From assembly GCA_001794825.1 (NCBI GenBank), contig MGLK01000042.1, positions 1 through 64,000 of the forward strand: DNA of 64,000 nt. The letters are read 5' to 3'. The notes beneath the pieces were generated by a model. That model searched no databases, was not told the DNA's origin, and saw nothing but the letters and a program-made list of their open reading frames with translations. Both the position numbers and the translations under genes were made by a program. Positions 53,244 to 62,987 of this stretch are shown one piece after another (positions within the stretch are counted from its first letter, which is position 1; each line of letters begins with the position of its first letter). Source of the DNA: Caulobacterales bacterium RIFCSPHIGHO2_01_FULL_70_19. GTDB taxonomy: Bacteria; Pseudomonadota; Alphaproteobacteria; Caulobacterales; Caulobacteraceae.

Positions 53244-54875
53244 CTACTCCCGCGCCGCGGCCGAGGCCTGGCGCGCCGCCTCGAACTCCGCCCCCTCGTT
53301 CCATTCGGGCCATTCCTCGCTGTCGGCCATGTCGCGCCCGACGGCGTAGAGCAGGTCCACGTCGACCGCCGCCGCGTCCATGGTCCACTCCGGCGTCCAT
53401 TCGTCCGAGGGCTTGTGGTAGCGGTTGGCGACATAGTCGGCGCTGGCGGCGTTGTGGCCGGTGAAGCCGGCGACGCCGAACAGGGCCGGCACGCCCTTCT
53501 TGGCCAGCGGGAAGTGATCCGAGCGGTAGAAGCCGCCGGCGTGCGGGGCGGGATCGGGTATCAGCCGCCGCCCCGCGGCCTCCGCCCGGCGCTCCAGCCA
53601 CTGCTCCGTCTCGCTCTTGCCCGGGCCGATGACGACGATCTCCGGCGAAACCTCCGTACCCGGAAGAAGGCTGTCGATGTTGATGTTGGCCACCGTCGTC
53701 TCCAGCGGCCACACCGGATTGGCGGCGTAGAATTCCGCCCCCAGCAGACCGGCCTCCTCGGCCGTCCAGGCGGCGAACACCACCGACCGCTCCGGCGGCG
53801 CCCCTTCCTTGAACAGCCGCGCCAGCTCCAGCAGGGCGGCCACGCCCGTCGCGTTGTCGACGGCCCCGTTGTAGATGTCGTCGCCGTCCACCGGCGTGGC
53901 CCGGCCGTAGGCGTCCCAGTGCGCGCCGTACATCACCGTCTCGTCCGGCCGCTCGGCTCCGGGCACGCGCGCCAGCACGTTGCGGCTCTCGATGTTGGCG
54001 TGGGTCTGGCCGAAATCGATCGACATCGTCGTCCCCGGCAGCTCCACCGGCCGGAAGTCCGCCGACCGCGCCTGTTCGCGCAGGGCGCCGAGGTCCAGCC
54101 CCGCCGCCGCCAGCAGCCGCTCCGCCACCGAACCCTGGATCCAGCCCTGGGCGGGCACCCGCTCGGCGGCCCAGTTCTCCCGCACGATGTCGAAGTCCGG
54201 CGCCGTCGACGAGCCCTCCAGCACCGACCAGCCGTAGCCGGCCCCCTCATCGTCGTGGATGACCAGCACCCCCGCCGCGCCCTGCCGCGCCGCCTCCTCG
54301 AACTTGTAGGTCCAGCGGCCATAGAAGGTCATCGCCCGGCCGTCGAAACGGTCCGCCACCGGATGGCCCTCCGGCGCGTTGAAGTCGGGATCGTTGACGA
54401 TGACCAGCAGGATCTTGTCCTTCAGGTCCACGCCCTTGAAGTCGTCCCAGTTCCGCTCCGGCGCGTCGACGCCGTAGCCGGCGAACACCACCGGCGCGTC
54501 GGTCACCGTGATCCGCTCCACCGGCCGGTCGCTGGCCACCAGCACCTCCGGCCCCCGCTCCAGCCGCATCTCGCCCTGCGGCGTGCGGGCGACGATGGTC
54601 GCGGGCCCCGACTGCTGGGTGCGGCTCAGCTGCGCCGTCTGCGTCCAGGAGCCGTCCGGCCCCCCGGGCTCCAGCCCCAGGGCACGAAACTGGGCGACAA
54701 GGTATTCGACCGTCTTCTCCTCGCCCGGCGTGGCCACGCCGCGGCCCTCGAACGCGTCCGAGGCCAGCACCCGCGTGTGTTCGTTCAGCCGGGCCGGATC
54801 GGCGTTCTGGGCGAGGGCGGGGCCGGCGGCCAGCAGGGCGGCGGAGGCGAGGAGGGCGAGGCGGAACGGGCGCAT
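53244..54875 (-). CDS. M28-family metallopeptidase, secreted
   Basis: signal peptide, PA-like domain, YGAHWDAYGRATPVDGDDIYNGAVDNATGVAALLELA...AWTAEEAGLLGAEFYA. Confidence 0.92.
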   Translation of the reverse strand: MRPFRLALLASAALLAAGPALAQNADPARLNEHTRVLASDAFEGRGVATPGEEKTVEYLVAQFRALGLEPGGPDGSWTQTAQLSRTQQSGPATIVARTPQGEMRLERGPEVLVASDRPVERITVTDAPVVFAGYGVDAPERNWDDFKGVDLKDKILLVIVNDPDFNAPEGHPVADRFDGRAMTFYGRWTYKFEEAARQGAAGVLVIHDDEGAGYGWSVLEGSSTAPDFDIVRENWAAERVPAQGWIQGSVAERLLAAAGLDLGALREQARSADFRPVELPGTTMSIDFGQTHANIESRNVLARVPGAERPDETVMYGAHWDAYGRATPVDGDDIYNGAVDNATGVAALLELARLFKEGAPPERSVVFAAWTAEEAGLLGAEFYAANPVWPLETTVANINIDSLLPGTEVSPEIVVIGPGKSETEQWLERRAEAAGRRLIPDPAPHAGGFYRSDHFPLAKKGVPALFGVAGFTGHNAASADYVANRYHKPSDEWTPEWTMDAAAVDVDLLYAVGRDMADSEEWPEWNEGAEFEAARQASAAARE

Positions 54876-54937
54876 GGGCGGTCTCTCTGCGGCGGGGAGG
54901 GGCGCACCCTGACCCCGTCGCCGGCGCGAGTCGAGCG

Positions 54938-56146
54938 TCACCGTTGCGCCAGCCAGTCCTGCGCCCCCTCGCCCGCGACCACGCCCGAGGCGAAGCAGGC
55001 CTGCAGCAGGTAGCCGCCGGTGGGCGCCTCCCAGTCCAGCATCTCGCCGGCGACGAACACCCCCGGCAGGGCCTTCAGCATCAGCCGCGCGTCGACCTGG
55101 TCCAGCTTCACCCCGCCGGCCGAGGAGATGGCCCGCGCCAGTCCCTGCGCCCCGGTCAGCCGCAGCCGCACCGCCTTGATCCGCTTCGCCAGCTTCTCCG
55201 CCCCCTGCGGGATCTCGCCGGGGATCTCGCGCAGCAGCCCGGCCGCCGCCGGCGACAGGCCGCCCGCCTTCCTCAGCCAGTTGGTCACGCTGTCCTTGCC
55301 GCGCGGCCGCGCCAGCCGGGCCGCCAGCGCCGCCTCGTCGAGGTCGGGCCGCAGGTCGACGACCAGCTCCGCCGCCCCCTCGCGCGCGATGGCCTCGCGC
55401 AGGTCGGCCGACAGCGCGTAGAGCGCCCCGCCCTCGAGCCCGTAGCGGGTGACCATGGCCTCGCCGCGCACCGTCCGTCCGCCGTGCCCCAGCGCCACGT
55501 TCTTCAGCGGCTGGCCGACGAAACGATCCGCGAAGACCGGCGACCACGCCACGTCGAAGCCCATGTTGGACGGCCGCAGCGGCGCGATCTCCACACCGGC
55601 GGCGGCCAGTTCGTCCGTCCACGAACCATCGCTCCCCAGCCGGGGCCAGCTGGCGCCGCCCAGCGCCAGCACCACCGCGTCCGGCGTCTCGACCCGCTCG
55701 CCCTCCGGCGTCGAAAACACCCAGCCCCCGTCGCGCCGACCCGTCCAGCGCGACCGGGTCCGCACCTCGACGCCGAGCTCCGCCAGCCGCCCCAGCCAGG
55801 CCCGCAGCAGCGGCGAGGCCTTCATCGCCCGGGGGAACACCCGCCCGGACGAGCCGGTGAAGGTCGGCTGACCCAGCCCCTCGGCCCAGCCGACCAGATG
55901 CGTCGGCGAGAACCGTCCGAGCCATTCCGCGACCATCGGCGCCGCCGCTCCGTAGCGCCCGACGAACGCCTCCAGCGGCTCCGAGTGGGTCAGGTTCAGC
56001 CCGCCGCGCCCGGCCATGAGGAATTTCCGCGCCGGCGACGGCATGGCCTCGTGCACGACCACGCGCACCCCCGCCTGCGCCAGCCGCTCGGCGGCCATGA
56101 GCCCTGCCGGGCCGGCCCCGATCACATGCACCGTGTTCGCATCCAT
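54938..56146 (-). CDS. HI0933/TIGR03862-type flavoprotein
   Basis: VHVIGAGPAGLMAAERLAQAGVRV...KFLMAGRGGLNLTHSE...GGYLLQACFASG. Confidence 0.9.
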   Translation of the reverse strand: MDANTVHVIGAGPAGLMAAERLAQAGVRVVVHEAMPSPARKFLMAGRGGLNLTHSEPLEAFVGRYGAAAPMVAEWLGRFSPTHLVGWAEGLGQPTFTGSSGRVFPRAMKASPLLRAWLGRLAELGVEVRTRSRWTGRRDGGWVFSTPEGERVETPDAVVLALGGASWPRLGSDGSWTDELAAAGVEIAPLRPSNMGFDVAWSPVFADRFVGQPLKNVALGHGGRTVRGEAMVTRYGLEGGALYALSADLREAIAREGAAELVVDLRPDLDEAALAARLARPRGKDSVTNWLRKAGGLSPAAAGLLREIPGEIPQGAEKLAKRIKAVRLRLTGAQGLARAISSAGGVKLDQVDARLMLKALPGVFVAGEMLDWEAPTGGYLLQACFASGVVAGEGAQDWLAQR

Positions 56147-56195
56147 GTGGACCAGATGGACCGGAACGGCCGATGGCGCCATACGCTCTTGTCCC

Positions 56196-56672
56196 ATGAG
56201 CGTCGCCTTCACCCGCGAGGAGGATCTGGAGGCCACGGCCGCCGATCTTCCCGACCGCCCGATCTCGCTTGCGCCCAACCTGGTCACGTCGGCCGGACTG
56301 GCCGCGATCGACGCCGCCCTGGCCGGAGCGCGCGCGGCGTACGCCGCCGCCCAGGCGCAGGGCTCGATCGAGGCCGACCGCACCGCCATGGCCCGGGCCA
56401 CCCGGGACCTGCGTTACTGGTCGGCCCGCCGCGCCTCGGCCCAGCTGGTCGAGACCGCCCCCGACGGCCGCGTCCGCTTCGGCGGCGCCGTGACCATCGA
56501 GCGCGAGGACGGCCGCCGCCAGACCTGGCGCATCGTCGGCGAGGACGAGGCCGATCCGGCGGCCGGTTCGGTCAGCCACGTCTCGCCGCTGGCCCGAGCC
56601 TTGCTCGGCAAGCGCGTCGGCGACGAGGCCCGGGTCGCCGGCCAGCCGGTGGAGATCGTCGCCGTCGATTGA
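56196..56672 (+). CDS. GreA/GreB-family (transcript cleavage factor-like) protein
   Basis: coiled-coil region then VRFGGAVTIEREDGRRQTWRIVGEDEADPAAGSVSHVSPLARALLGKRVGDE. Confidence 0.88.
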   Translation: MSVAFTREEDLEATAADLPDRPISLAPNLVTSAGLAAIDAALAGARAAYAAAQAQGSIEADRTAMARATRDLRYWSARRASAQLVETAPDGRVRFGGAVTIEREDGRRQTWRIVGEDEADPAAGSVSHVSPLARALLGKRVGDEARVAGQPVEIVAVD

Positions 56673-56700
56673 CGGCTCCCCCCAGCAGAAAGGCGGCCCC

Positions 56701-56847
56701 ATGGCGCGCAAACCGAACTACAGCTTCGAGCGTCAGGAACGCGAACGGGCCGAGGCCCGCAAGGCCGCCGAGAAGGCCGCCGCCAAGGCCGAGAAGCGCG
56801 CCGCCGCCCGAGGTGAACGCCCCGCGCTGGCCGCCGACGAGGACTGA
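56701..56847 (+). CDS. 48-aa basic/charged small protein
   Basis: ATG; MARKPNYSFERQERERAEARKAAEKAAAKAEKRAAARGERPALAADED; not in the ORF track. Confidence 0.6.
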   Translation: MARKPNYSFERQERERAEARKAAEKAAAKAEKRAAARGERPALAADED

Positions 56848-57022
56848 CGACGCGATCACGCGCCGATCACGATCGCGTCCGCCGGTTTGACACCCGCGGC
56901 CCGGTCCCGCACGTTCACCGCCCTCCCCCTCCCCCAGTGCTTCCGCGCGTCCGGGAGACGTGGCCCCTCCGGGCCCCGCCTTGAGCCATCGCTCGTCGTG
57001 CGGAGAACGAAAGGAACAGTTC

Positions 57023-57604
57023 ATGCGCATCGCCTTCCTCGCCGCCGCCTCCGTGCTCGCCTTCGCCGCCGCTCCGGCGGTAGCCGCCGCCGCCCCTGTC
57101 GCCGCCGCCGTCGCGCAGCAGGACGTCACCGACGCCGAACTGGCCAGCTACGCCGCCGCGGAGGAAGGCGTCCGCGCCGTCCAGGCCCAGGTGCAGGGCC
57201 AGATCACCGCCGAGCAGCAGGCGGCCATGGTCGAGGCCATCGAGGGCGCGGGCCTGACGCTCGACCGCTTCAACGCCATCTCCCAGGCCGTCCAGGCCGG
57301 AGACGAGATCCTCGCCGCCCGCCTCGCCGTCGCCCGCGCCCCGGAGTCGCCCGCCGGCTCGGTCGGCGCCACGGCCACCGACGCCGAGCTCGGCCAGTTC
57401 GCCGCGGCGATGGCGGCGGTCCGTCCGATTGCGGAGCAGCTGAACGGCGCCGCTCCGACCGCGGAGCAACAGACGGCCATGGCCGAGGCCATCGCCTCGT
57501 CGGGCCTCGCGCTCGAGCGCTTCAACGCCATCTCCGCCGCGCTCCCCTCCGATCCGCGCCTGCAGGCCCGCGTCGCCCTGGCCGCGGCCCGCAGCGAAGG
57601 CTGA
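57023..57604 (+). CDS. secreted protein with two tandem DUF4168-like repeats
   Basis: signal peptide; TDAELASYAAAEEGVRAV... and TDAELGQFAAAMAAVRPI... repeats; GAACGAAAGGAAC SD region. Confidence 0.8.
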   Translation: MRIAFLAAASVLAFAAAPAVAAAAPVAAAVAQQDVTDAELASYAAAEEGVRAVQAQVQGQITAEQQAAMVEAIEGAGLTLDRFNAISQAVQAGDEILAARLAVARAPESPAGSVGATATDAELGQFAAAMAAVRPIAEQLNGAAPTAEQQTAMAEAIASSGLALERFNAISAALPSDPRLQARVALAAARSEG

Positions 57605-57622
57605 TCCTCTCCGGATTCCCGG

Positions 57623-57656
57623 AAAGGGGCGGGTCCGACGCGGGCCCGCCCCTTTT
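57623..57656. terminator. intrinsic terminator
   Basis: AAAGGGGCGGG...CCCGCCCCTTTTTT. Confidence 0.85.
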
Positions 57657-57664
57657 TTCTTGCG

Positions 57665-58786
57665 TCAGCCGCCCTCGTCGAGCGGTTGGTGGGTGAAGCC
57701 CTTCACGCCGCCCAGCCGCTTGGCGTCGCGGCCGATCTCGACCTCGCTTTCCGCATAGGCGATCAGCAGGCGCGCCAGGTCCCGCAGCGCCGTCTCGTGG
57801 ATGCGCTCGTAGCCGTGGCTGGCGTCGATGCCGAAGGTCAGCAGGGCCGTCCGGATGTCCGCGCCCGCCTCCAGCGCCGAGGCCGAGTCCGAGCGGTAGT
57901 AGCGGAACACGTCCTTCTGGTGCGGAATGTCGTGGTCGCGGGCGAGGTGGACCAGCTTGCGCGTCAGGTGCCAGTCGAACGGCCCGGTCTGGTCGGCCAT
58001 GGCGATGGTGACCCCGAACTCCGACGAGTTCTGTCCCGGCGCGGTGGTGCCGTTGTCGACCGTCACCATCGAGGCGACGTCCGGGACCAGCACCGACGAG
58101 GCGCCGTGCCCCACCTCCTCGGCGATGGTGAACAGCCACCAGGTGTCGACGGTCGGGACCCGCTCCTCCCGGATCATGCATTCCAGCGCCGCCAGCATGG
58201 TCGCCACGCCGGCCTTGTCGTCGAGGTGGCGCGAAACGATGAAGCCGCTGTCCAGAAACTCCGGCTGCGGATCGATGGCGACGATGTCGCCGATCTCGAC
58301 GCCGAGGCCGTGGACGTCCGCCCGGCTGTGGACCACCGCGTCGATGCGAAGCTCCACCTGCCGCCAGCTGACCGGCTGGCTGTCGACCTCCTCGTTGAAG
58401 GTGTGTCCCGACGCCTTGAGCGGCAGGATGGTGCCGCGATACGCGCCGCCTTCCGAAAACACGGTCGCCCGCGCCCCCTCGGCGAAGCGCGACGACCAGT
58501 GGCCGATCGGCACGAGCTCCAGCCGGCCGTTGTCCTTCACCGACTTCACCTGCGCCCCGAGGGTGTCGACGTGGGCCACGACGGCGCGCGCCGGCTTGGC
58601 GTCGCGTCCCGGCAGCCGCGCCCGGATGGCGCCGCGACGGGTCAGCTCGTAGGTCAGGCCCAGCCGCTCCAGCTCGCGACACAGCAGCCAGACCGCCTCG
58701 TCGGTGTAGCCGGTCGGGCTGGGGGTGTTGAGCAGCTCGGACAGTCGGGCCTTCAGATAGGCGAGATCGATTGCGGGACGGGGCAA
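57665..58786 (-). CDS. M42-family peptidase of the NAGGN osmoprotectant system
   Basis: VVAHVDTLGAQVKSVKDNGRLELVPIGHW...RHLDDKAGVATMLAALE...TIAEEVGHGASS; gene context. Confidence 0.88.
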   Translation of the reverse strand: MPRPAIDLAYLKARLSELLNTPSPTGYTDEAVWLLCRELERLGLTYELTRRGAIRARLPGRDAKPARAVVAHVDTLGAQVKSVKDNGRLELVPIGHWSSRFAEGARATVFSEGGAYRGTILPLKASGHTFNEEVDSQPVSWRQVELRIDAVVHSRADVHGLGVEIGDIVAIDPQPEFLDSGFIVSRHLDDKAGVATMLAALECMIREERVPTVDTWWLFTIAEEVGHGASSVLVPDVASMVTVDNGTTAPGQNSSEFGVTIAMADQTGPFDWHLTRKLVHLARDHDIPHQKDVFRYYRSDSASALEAGADIRTALLTFGIDASHGYERIHETALRDLARLLIAYAESEVEIGRDAKRLGGVKGFTHQPLDEGG

Positions 58787-58810
58787 GGTCGCTCCTTCGG
58801 GGCTCTGGAC

Positions 58811-60592
58811 TCAGGCGGAGATCTGCGCGTCGGTGCGGACGGCGACGCGCGCGGCCGCCGGCGCGGACAGCGGGAACAGCAGGTCGATGAACCGCTCCGC
58901 CGTGGGCTGCGGCTCGTGGTTGGCGAGGCCCGGGCGCTCGTTGGCCTCGATGAAGGCGTAGTCGGGCTCGCGCGGCGACTTCACCATCAGGTCGATGCCG
59001 GTGACCGGAATGTCGATGGCCCGCGCCGCCGCCACGGCCGCCCGGATCAGCTCCGGATGGACCTCGTCGGTGACGTCATGGATGGTGCCGCCGAGGTGCA
59101 GGTTGGCCGCCTTGCGCACCAGCACTTCCTCGCCTTCCGGCGCCACGTCGTCCAGGCGGTAGCCCGCCTCGGCGAGAGTCCGTTCGGTCTCGGCGTCGAC
59201 CGGAATCCGCGACTCCCCGCCGGTCGCCGCCTCGCGCCGGCGGCTCTGGTGCTCGATCAACGACCGCAGGGTCGAGCGGCCGTCGCCGACGACCCGGGGC
59301 GGGCGGCGCAGGGCGCAGGCGACCACCTTGTAGTCGATGACCACCAGCCGCAGGTCCTCGCCCCGGACCTGCTCCTCGATCAGCACCTCCGAGCAGATGC
59401 GGCGGGCCCGTTCCAGCGCCGCCTCGACTTCGGCCGCGGTGGTCAGGCCCACGGCCACCCCCTGTCCCTGCTCGCCGCGGGCCGGCTTCACCACCAGGCT
59501 GCCGTAGGACTTCAGCGCCGCGGCGATGGCGGCGGGATCGTCGGCGTCGACCCGCGCCGGCACGCGGACGCCGGCCGCCTCGACGAGCCGCCGCGTCATG
59601 CGCTTGTCGTCGCAGATGCTCAGGGCCACCGCCGAGGTCAGTTCGGACAGGCTCTCGCGGCATCGCACGGAGCGTCCTCCCCAGCTGAGCCGGAACAGGC
59701 CGCCCTCGGCGTCGATGATCTCGGCATGAATGCCGCGGCGGCGCGCCTCGTCCACGATGATGCGGCCGTAGGGGTTCAGGTCCCGGTCGTCGCTGTGGCC
59801 GACGAACAGCACCTCGTTGATCGGGTTCTTCCGCTTCACGCCGAAGAAGTGGATGCGCCGGAAGCCCAGCTTCTCGTACAGGGCGATGGCCTGGACGTTG
59901 TCGTGCATGACCGACAGATCCATGTAGGCCAGACCCAGGGTCGCGAAATGTTCGGCCAGCCGGCGCACCAGCGCCTCGCCGATGCCGGGCTGGCTCGCCT
60001 GCGGATCGACGGCGAGGCACCACAGCGACGAGCCGCACTCGGGGTCCTCGAAGGCGCGCGCGTGATTGACCCCGGTCACGGTGCCGATCACCGCGCCGGA
60101 GGTGGTGTCCTCGGCCACGAAATAGATCAGGGCGCGGTCGTCGCGGGTCGACGCGAAGAACTCCGGCGGGACCTGCACCATCCGCCGCTTGGCGTAGATC
60201 TCGTTCACGGCCTGGGCGTCGGCCTCGGGGATCAGCCGCCGGACCGTGAAGCCGCGGGGCTGGCGCCGGCTGGCGCGATAGGTCGACAGGTCCAGCCGGT
60301 AGGCGTGCGAGGGGTCGAGGAAGACCTCCTGCGGGGCTTGGGCCAGCAGGACGTGCGGATTGCGGACGTAGAAGGCGATGTCGCGCCGGTCCGGCTGCTC
60401 GGCCCGCAGCGCCTCCACCAGCGGCTCCGCCGTCTCGAAGGTCTGGGCGAACAGCAGCCGCCCCCAGCCGCAGTCGAGCACGGCGTTCGGCGTCGGCCCG
60501 TCGCCCGTCTGCACCGGCGGCTTCAGCCCCTCGTGGCGCAGGCGCTTCAGCCGGTGGGCGTTGGGGCGGGGCGGGCGGGCGTCAGAGGCCAT
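58811..60592 (-). CDS. N-acetylglutaminylglutamine synthetase (GNAT + ATP-grasp)
   Basis: N-terminal acetyltransferase-like region, C-terminal ATP-grasp (SLVVKPARGEQGQGVAVGL); operon with AsnB-like enzyme. Confidence 0.9.
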   Translation of the reverse strand: MASDARPPRPNAHRLKRLRHEGLKPPVQTGDGPTPNAVLDCGWGRLLFAQTFETAEPLVEALRAEQPDRRDIAFYVRNPHVLLAQAPQEVFLDPSHAYRLDLSTYRASRRQPRGFTVRRLIPEADAQAVNEIYAKRRMVQVPPEFFASTRDDRALIYFVAEDTTSGAVIGTVTGVNHARAFEDPECGSSLWCLAVDPQASQPGIGEALVRRLAEHFATLGLAYMDLSVMHDNVQAIALYEKLGFRRIHFFGVKRKNPINEVLFVGHSDDRDLNPYGRIIVDEARRRGIHAEIIDAEGGLFRLSWGGRSVRCRESLSELTSAVALSICDDKRMTRRLVEAAGVRVPARVDADDPAAIAAALKSYGSLVVKPARGEQGQGVAVGLTTAAEVEAALERARRICSEVLIEEQVRGEDLRLVVIDYKVVACALRRPPRVVGDGRSTLRSLIEHQSRRREAATGGESRIPVDAETERTLAEAGYRLDDVAPEGEEVLVRKAANLHLGGTIHDVTDEVHPELIRAAVAAARAIDIPVTGIDLMVKSPREPDYAFIEANERPGLANHEPQPTAERFIDLLFPLSAPAAARVAVRTDAQISA

Positions 60593-62357
60593 GCTGCTGC
60601 ATCCACATCTCGAGAACGGCGACTTGCCAGAGCTCTGAACCCCGCAACGGGGTGATGTGTGCCGCGGGATCGTCGAACAGCCTGTCCAGATAACCCCTGT
60701 CGAACAGGCCGCGGTCGCGCGCCGCCTGGTTGGTCAGGGCCTCGCGCACCAGGTCGAGATACGGCCCCTGGATGTATTTCAGGGCCGGGACCGGGAAATA
60801 GCCCTTCGGGCGGTCGATGACCTCGGACGGGATCACCAGACGCGCCGCCTCCTTCAGCACCCCCTTGCCGCCTTGGGCCAGCTTGTGCTCGGGCGGAATG
60901 CGGCCGGCCAGTTCGACCAGCTCGTGGTCGAGGAACGGGACCCGCGCCTCCAGCCCCCAGGCCATGGTCATGTTGTCGACCCGCTTCACCGGGTCGTCGA
61001 CCAGCATCACCTGGCTGTCGAGCCGCAGCGCCTTGTCCACGGGCGTGTCGGCGCCCGGCTGCGCGAAATGCGCCTCGACCAGCGCCCGGCTGACGTCGAC
61101 ATCGGCCATGTACGCGCCGTTCAGCTGGGCCTTCAGCGTCTCGTGGCTGCGGTCGAAGAAGGCCTTGGCATAGGTCTCGACCGGGTCGGCCGCGTCGACC
61201 ATCGGCGGGTACCAGTGGTAGCCGCCGAACACCTCGTCCGCGCCCTGGCCCGACTGCACCACCTTGATGTGCTTCGAGACCTCCTGGCTGAGCAGGTAGA
61301 AGCCGACATTGTCGTAGCTCACCATCGGCTCCGACATCGCGCCGATGGTCCCCGGCAGGGCCTCCATCAGCCGCTGGTGCGGCACGAAGATCTTGTGGTG
61401 CTTGGTCCCGTAATGCTTCGCGATCAGGTCGGACCAGACGAACTCGTCGCCCTTCTCCCCGTTGGCCTCCTCGAAGCCGACCGAGAAGGTCATCAGGTCC
61501 TTCTGGCCCAGCTCGGCCAGCAGGCCGACGATCAGGCTGGAGTCGACCCCGCCCGACAGCAGCACGCCCACCGGCACGTCCGCCACCATGCGCCGCTTCA
61601 CCGCCGCGCGCAGACTGTCCAGCACCCGGTCGCGCCAGTCCTCGGCGGTCAGCGAGGCGTCCTCCGCATGGCGGGTCATGTCCGGCCGCCAGTACAGCCG
61701 GTCCTTCGCCGTCCCGTCCGCCTCGATGACCCGGATCGTCGCCGGCGGGAACTTCTTCACGCCCTTCAGCAGGGTGTGCGGCGGCGGAACCACCGCGTGG
61801 AAGGTCATGTAGTGGTGCAGGCCGACCGGATCGATCGTCGTGTCCACGTCGCCGGCCGCCAGCAGGGCCGGCAGGCTGGAGGCGAAGCGCAGCCGCTTGC
61901 CCTTTTCGGCGAGGTACAGCGGCTTGATGCCGAAGCGGTCGCGGGCGATCACCACCCGCCCGCTGTCGCGCTCGTGCAGGACGAAGGCGAACATGCCCTT
62001 GAAGCGGTCGACGCAGCGATCGCCCCAGGCCTTCCAGGCCTTGATGATCACCTCGGTGTCGCCGTGCGAGAAGAAGCGGAAGCCCAGCCCCTGCAGCTCC
62101 TCACGCAGTTCCGGATAGTTGTAGATGCAGCCGTTGAAGGCCAGCGTGATCCCGAGGTCGGCGTCGACCATCGGCTGCTGGGCCTTCTCCGACAGGTCGA
62201 TGATCTTCAGCCGTCGATGCCCCAGCCCCACGGGGCCGCGCAGCACGATGCCGGACCCGTCCGGTCCGCGGGGCGAGAGCGCATCCGTCATCCGCTGCAG
62301 CGCGCCGGCGTCGGCGGGCCGCCCGTCGAAATTGATCTCGCCGCTCAGACCACACAT
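60582..62357 (-). CDS. N-acetylglutaminylglutamine amidotransferase (asparagine synthetase-like)
   Basis: MCGLSGEINFDGRPAD...LSGGVDSSLIVGLLAELGQKDLMTFSVGF. Confidence 0.92.
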   Translation of the reverse strand: MCGLSGEINFDGRPADAGALQRMTDALSPRGPDGSGIVLRGPVGLGHRRLKIIDLSEKAQQPMVDADLGITLAFNGCIYNYPELREELQGLGFRFFSHGDTEVIIKAWKAWGDRCVDRFKGMFAFVLHERDSGRVVIARDRFGIKPLYLAEKGKRLRFASSLPALLAAGDVDTTIDPVGLHHYMTFHAVVPPPHTLLKGVKKFPPATIRVIEADGTAKDRLYWRPDMTRHAEDASLTAEDWRDRVLDSLRAAVKRRMVADVPVGVLLSGGVDSSLIVGLLAELGQKDLMTFSVGFEEANGEKGDEFVWSDLIAKHYGTKHHKIFVPHQRLMEALPGTIGAMSEPMVSYDNVGFYLLSQEVSKHIKVVQSGQGADEVFGGYHWYPPMVDAADPVETYAKAFFDRSHETLKAQLNGAYMADVDVSRALVEAHFAQPGADTPVDKALRLDSQVMLVDDPVKRVDNMTMAWGLEARVPFLDHELVELAGRIPPEHKLAQGGKGVLKEAARLVIPSEVIDRPKGYFPVPALKYIQGPYLDLVREALTNQAARDRGLFDRGYLDRLFDDPAAHITPLRGSELWQVAVLEMWMQQHGL

Positions 62358-62422
62358 GGGCCCTCCTTGAATTGTGGAAGCAGCGCGTACAAATGGTTAG
62401 TGTACGAAAGAGTTTCAACCCG

Positions 62423-62902
62423 ATGAGCGACATTTCCGCCCCGTCCGGGCCGGACCCCACCGCCGAACTGGTCCGCTCGGTGCGCCGCATCGCCCAGGCC
62501 ATCGACGTCCGCTCGCGCGAGATCGCCCGCCTGACCGGCCTCACCCTGCCCCAGCTGCTCGTGCTTCAGTCGATCCGGGCGCTGGGCGAAGTCAGCACCC
62601 ACGCCGTTTCCCGCGACGTCTCCATGTCGGCTCCGACCGTCGTCGCCGTGCTGGACCGGCTCGAGGCGCGCGGCCTGATCGTCCGCTACCGCTCGACCAG
62701 CGACCGCCGCATCGTTCACGCTCGCCTGACGCCCGCGGGCGAGGCGGCCCTGGTCGGCGCCCCCGGCCTGCTACGCCCCGGGGCCATGCGCACCCTCGCC
62801 GGGCTGCCGCCGGAACAGCGCGAGGCGCTGGCGGCGGCGATCCGCACCGTCACCGACCTCATCGGCCCCGAAAGCGAGCCGCCGCCCCCGCCGGCCCCCT
62901 GA
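62423..62902 (+). CDS. MarR-family regulator, divergent from the NAGGN operon
   Basis: HAVSRDVSMSAPTVVAVLDRLEARGLIVRYRSTSDRRIVHARLTPAG. Confidence 0.92.
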   Translation: MSDISAPSGPDPTAELVRSVRRIAQAIDVRSREIARLTGLTLPQLLVLQSIRALGEVSTHAVSRDVSMSAPTVVAVLDRLEARGLIVRYRSTSDRRIVHARLTPAGEAALVGAPGLLRPGAMRTLAGLPPEQREALAAAIRTVTDLIGPESEPPPPPAP

Positions 62903-62925
62903 GCCCCCCTGAGCCCGGACGCAGA

Positions 62926-62955
62926 AAGGGCGGGCCCGTCTCCGGACCCGCCCTT
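62926..62955. terminator. groEL terminator-like hairpin AAGGGCGGG...CCCGCCCTT
   Basis: 9-bp perfect core stem between convergent genes. Confidence 0.7.
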
Positions 62956-62987
62956 CCCGTGTCAGCCTCGGCTGGACGTTGGACCGC

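Noticed and set aside
57686-60655. 989-aa plus-strand ORF
   Set aside because: Antisense to the M42 peptidase and NAGGN synthetase genes; low-complexity translation.
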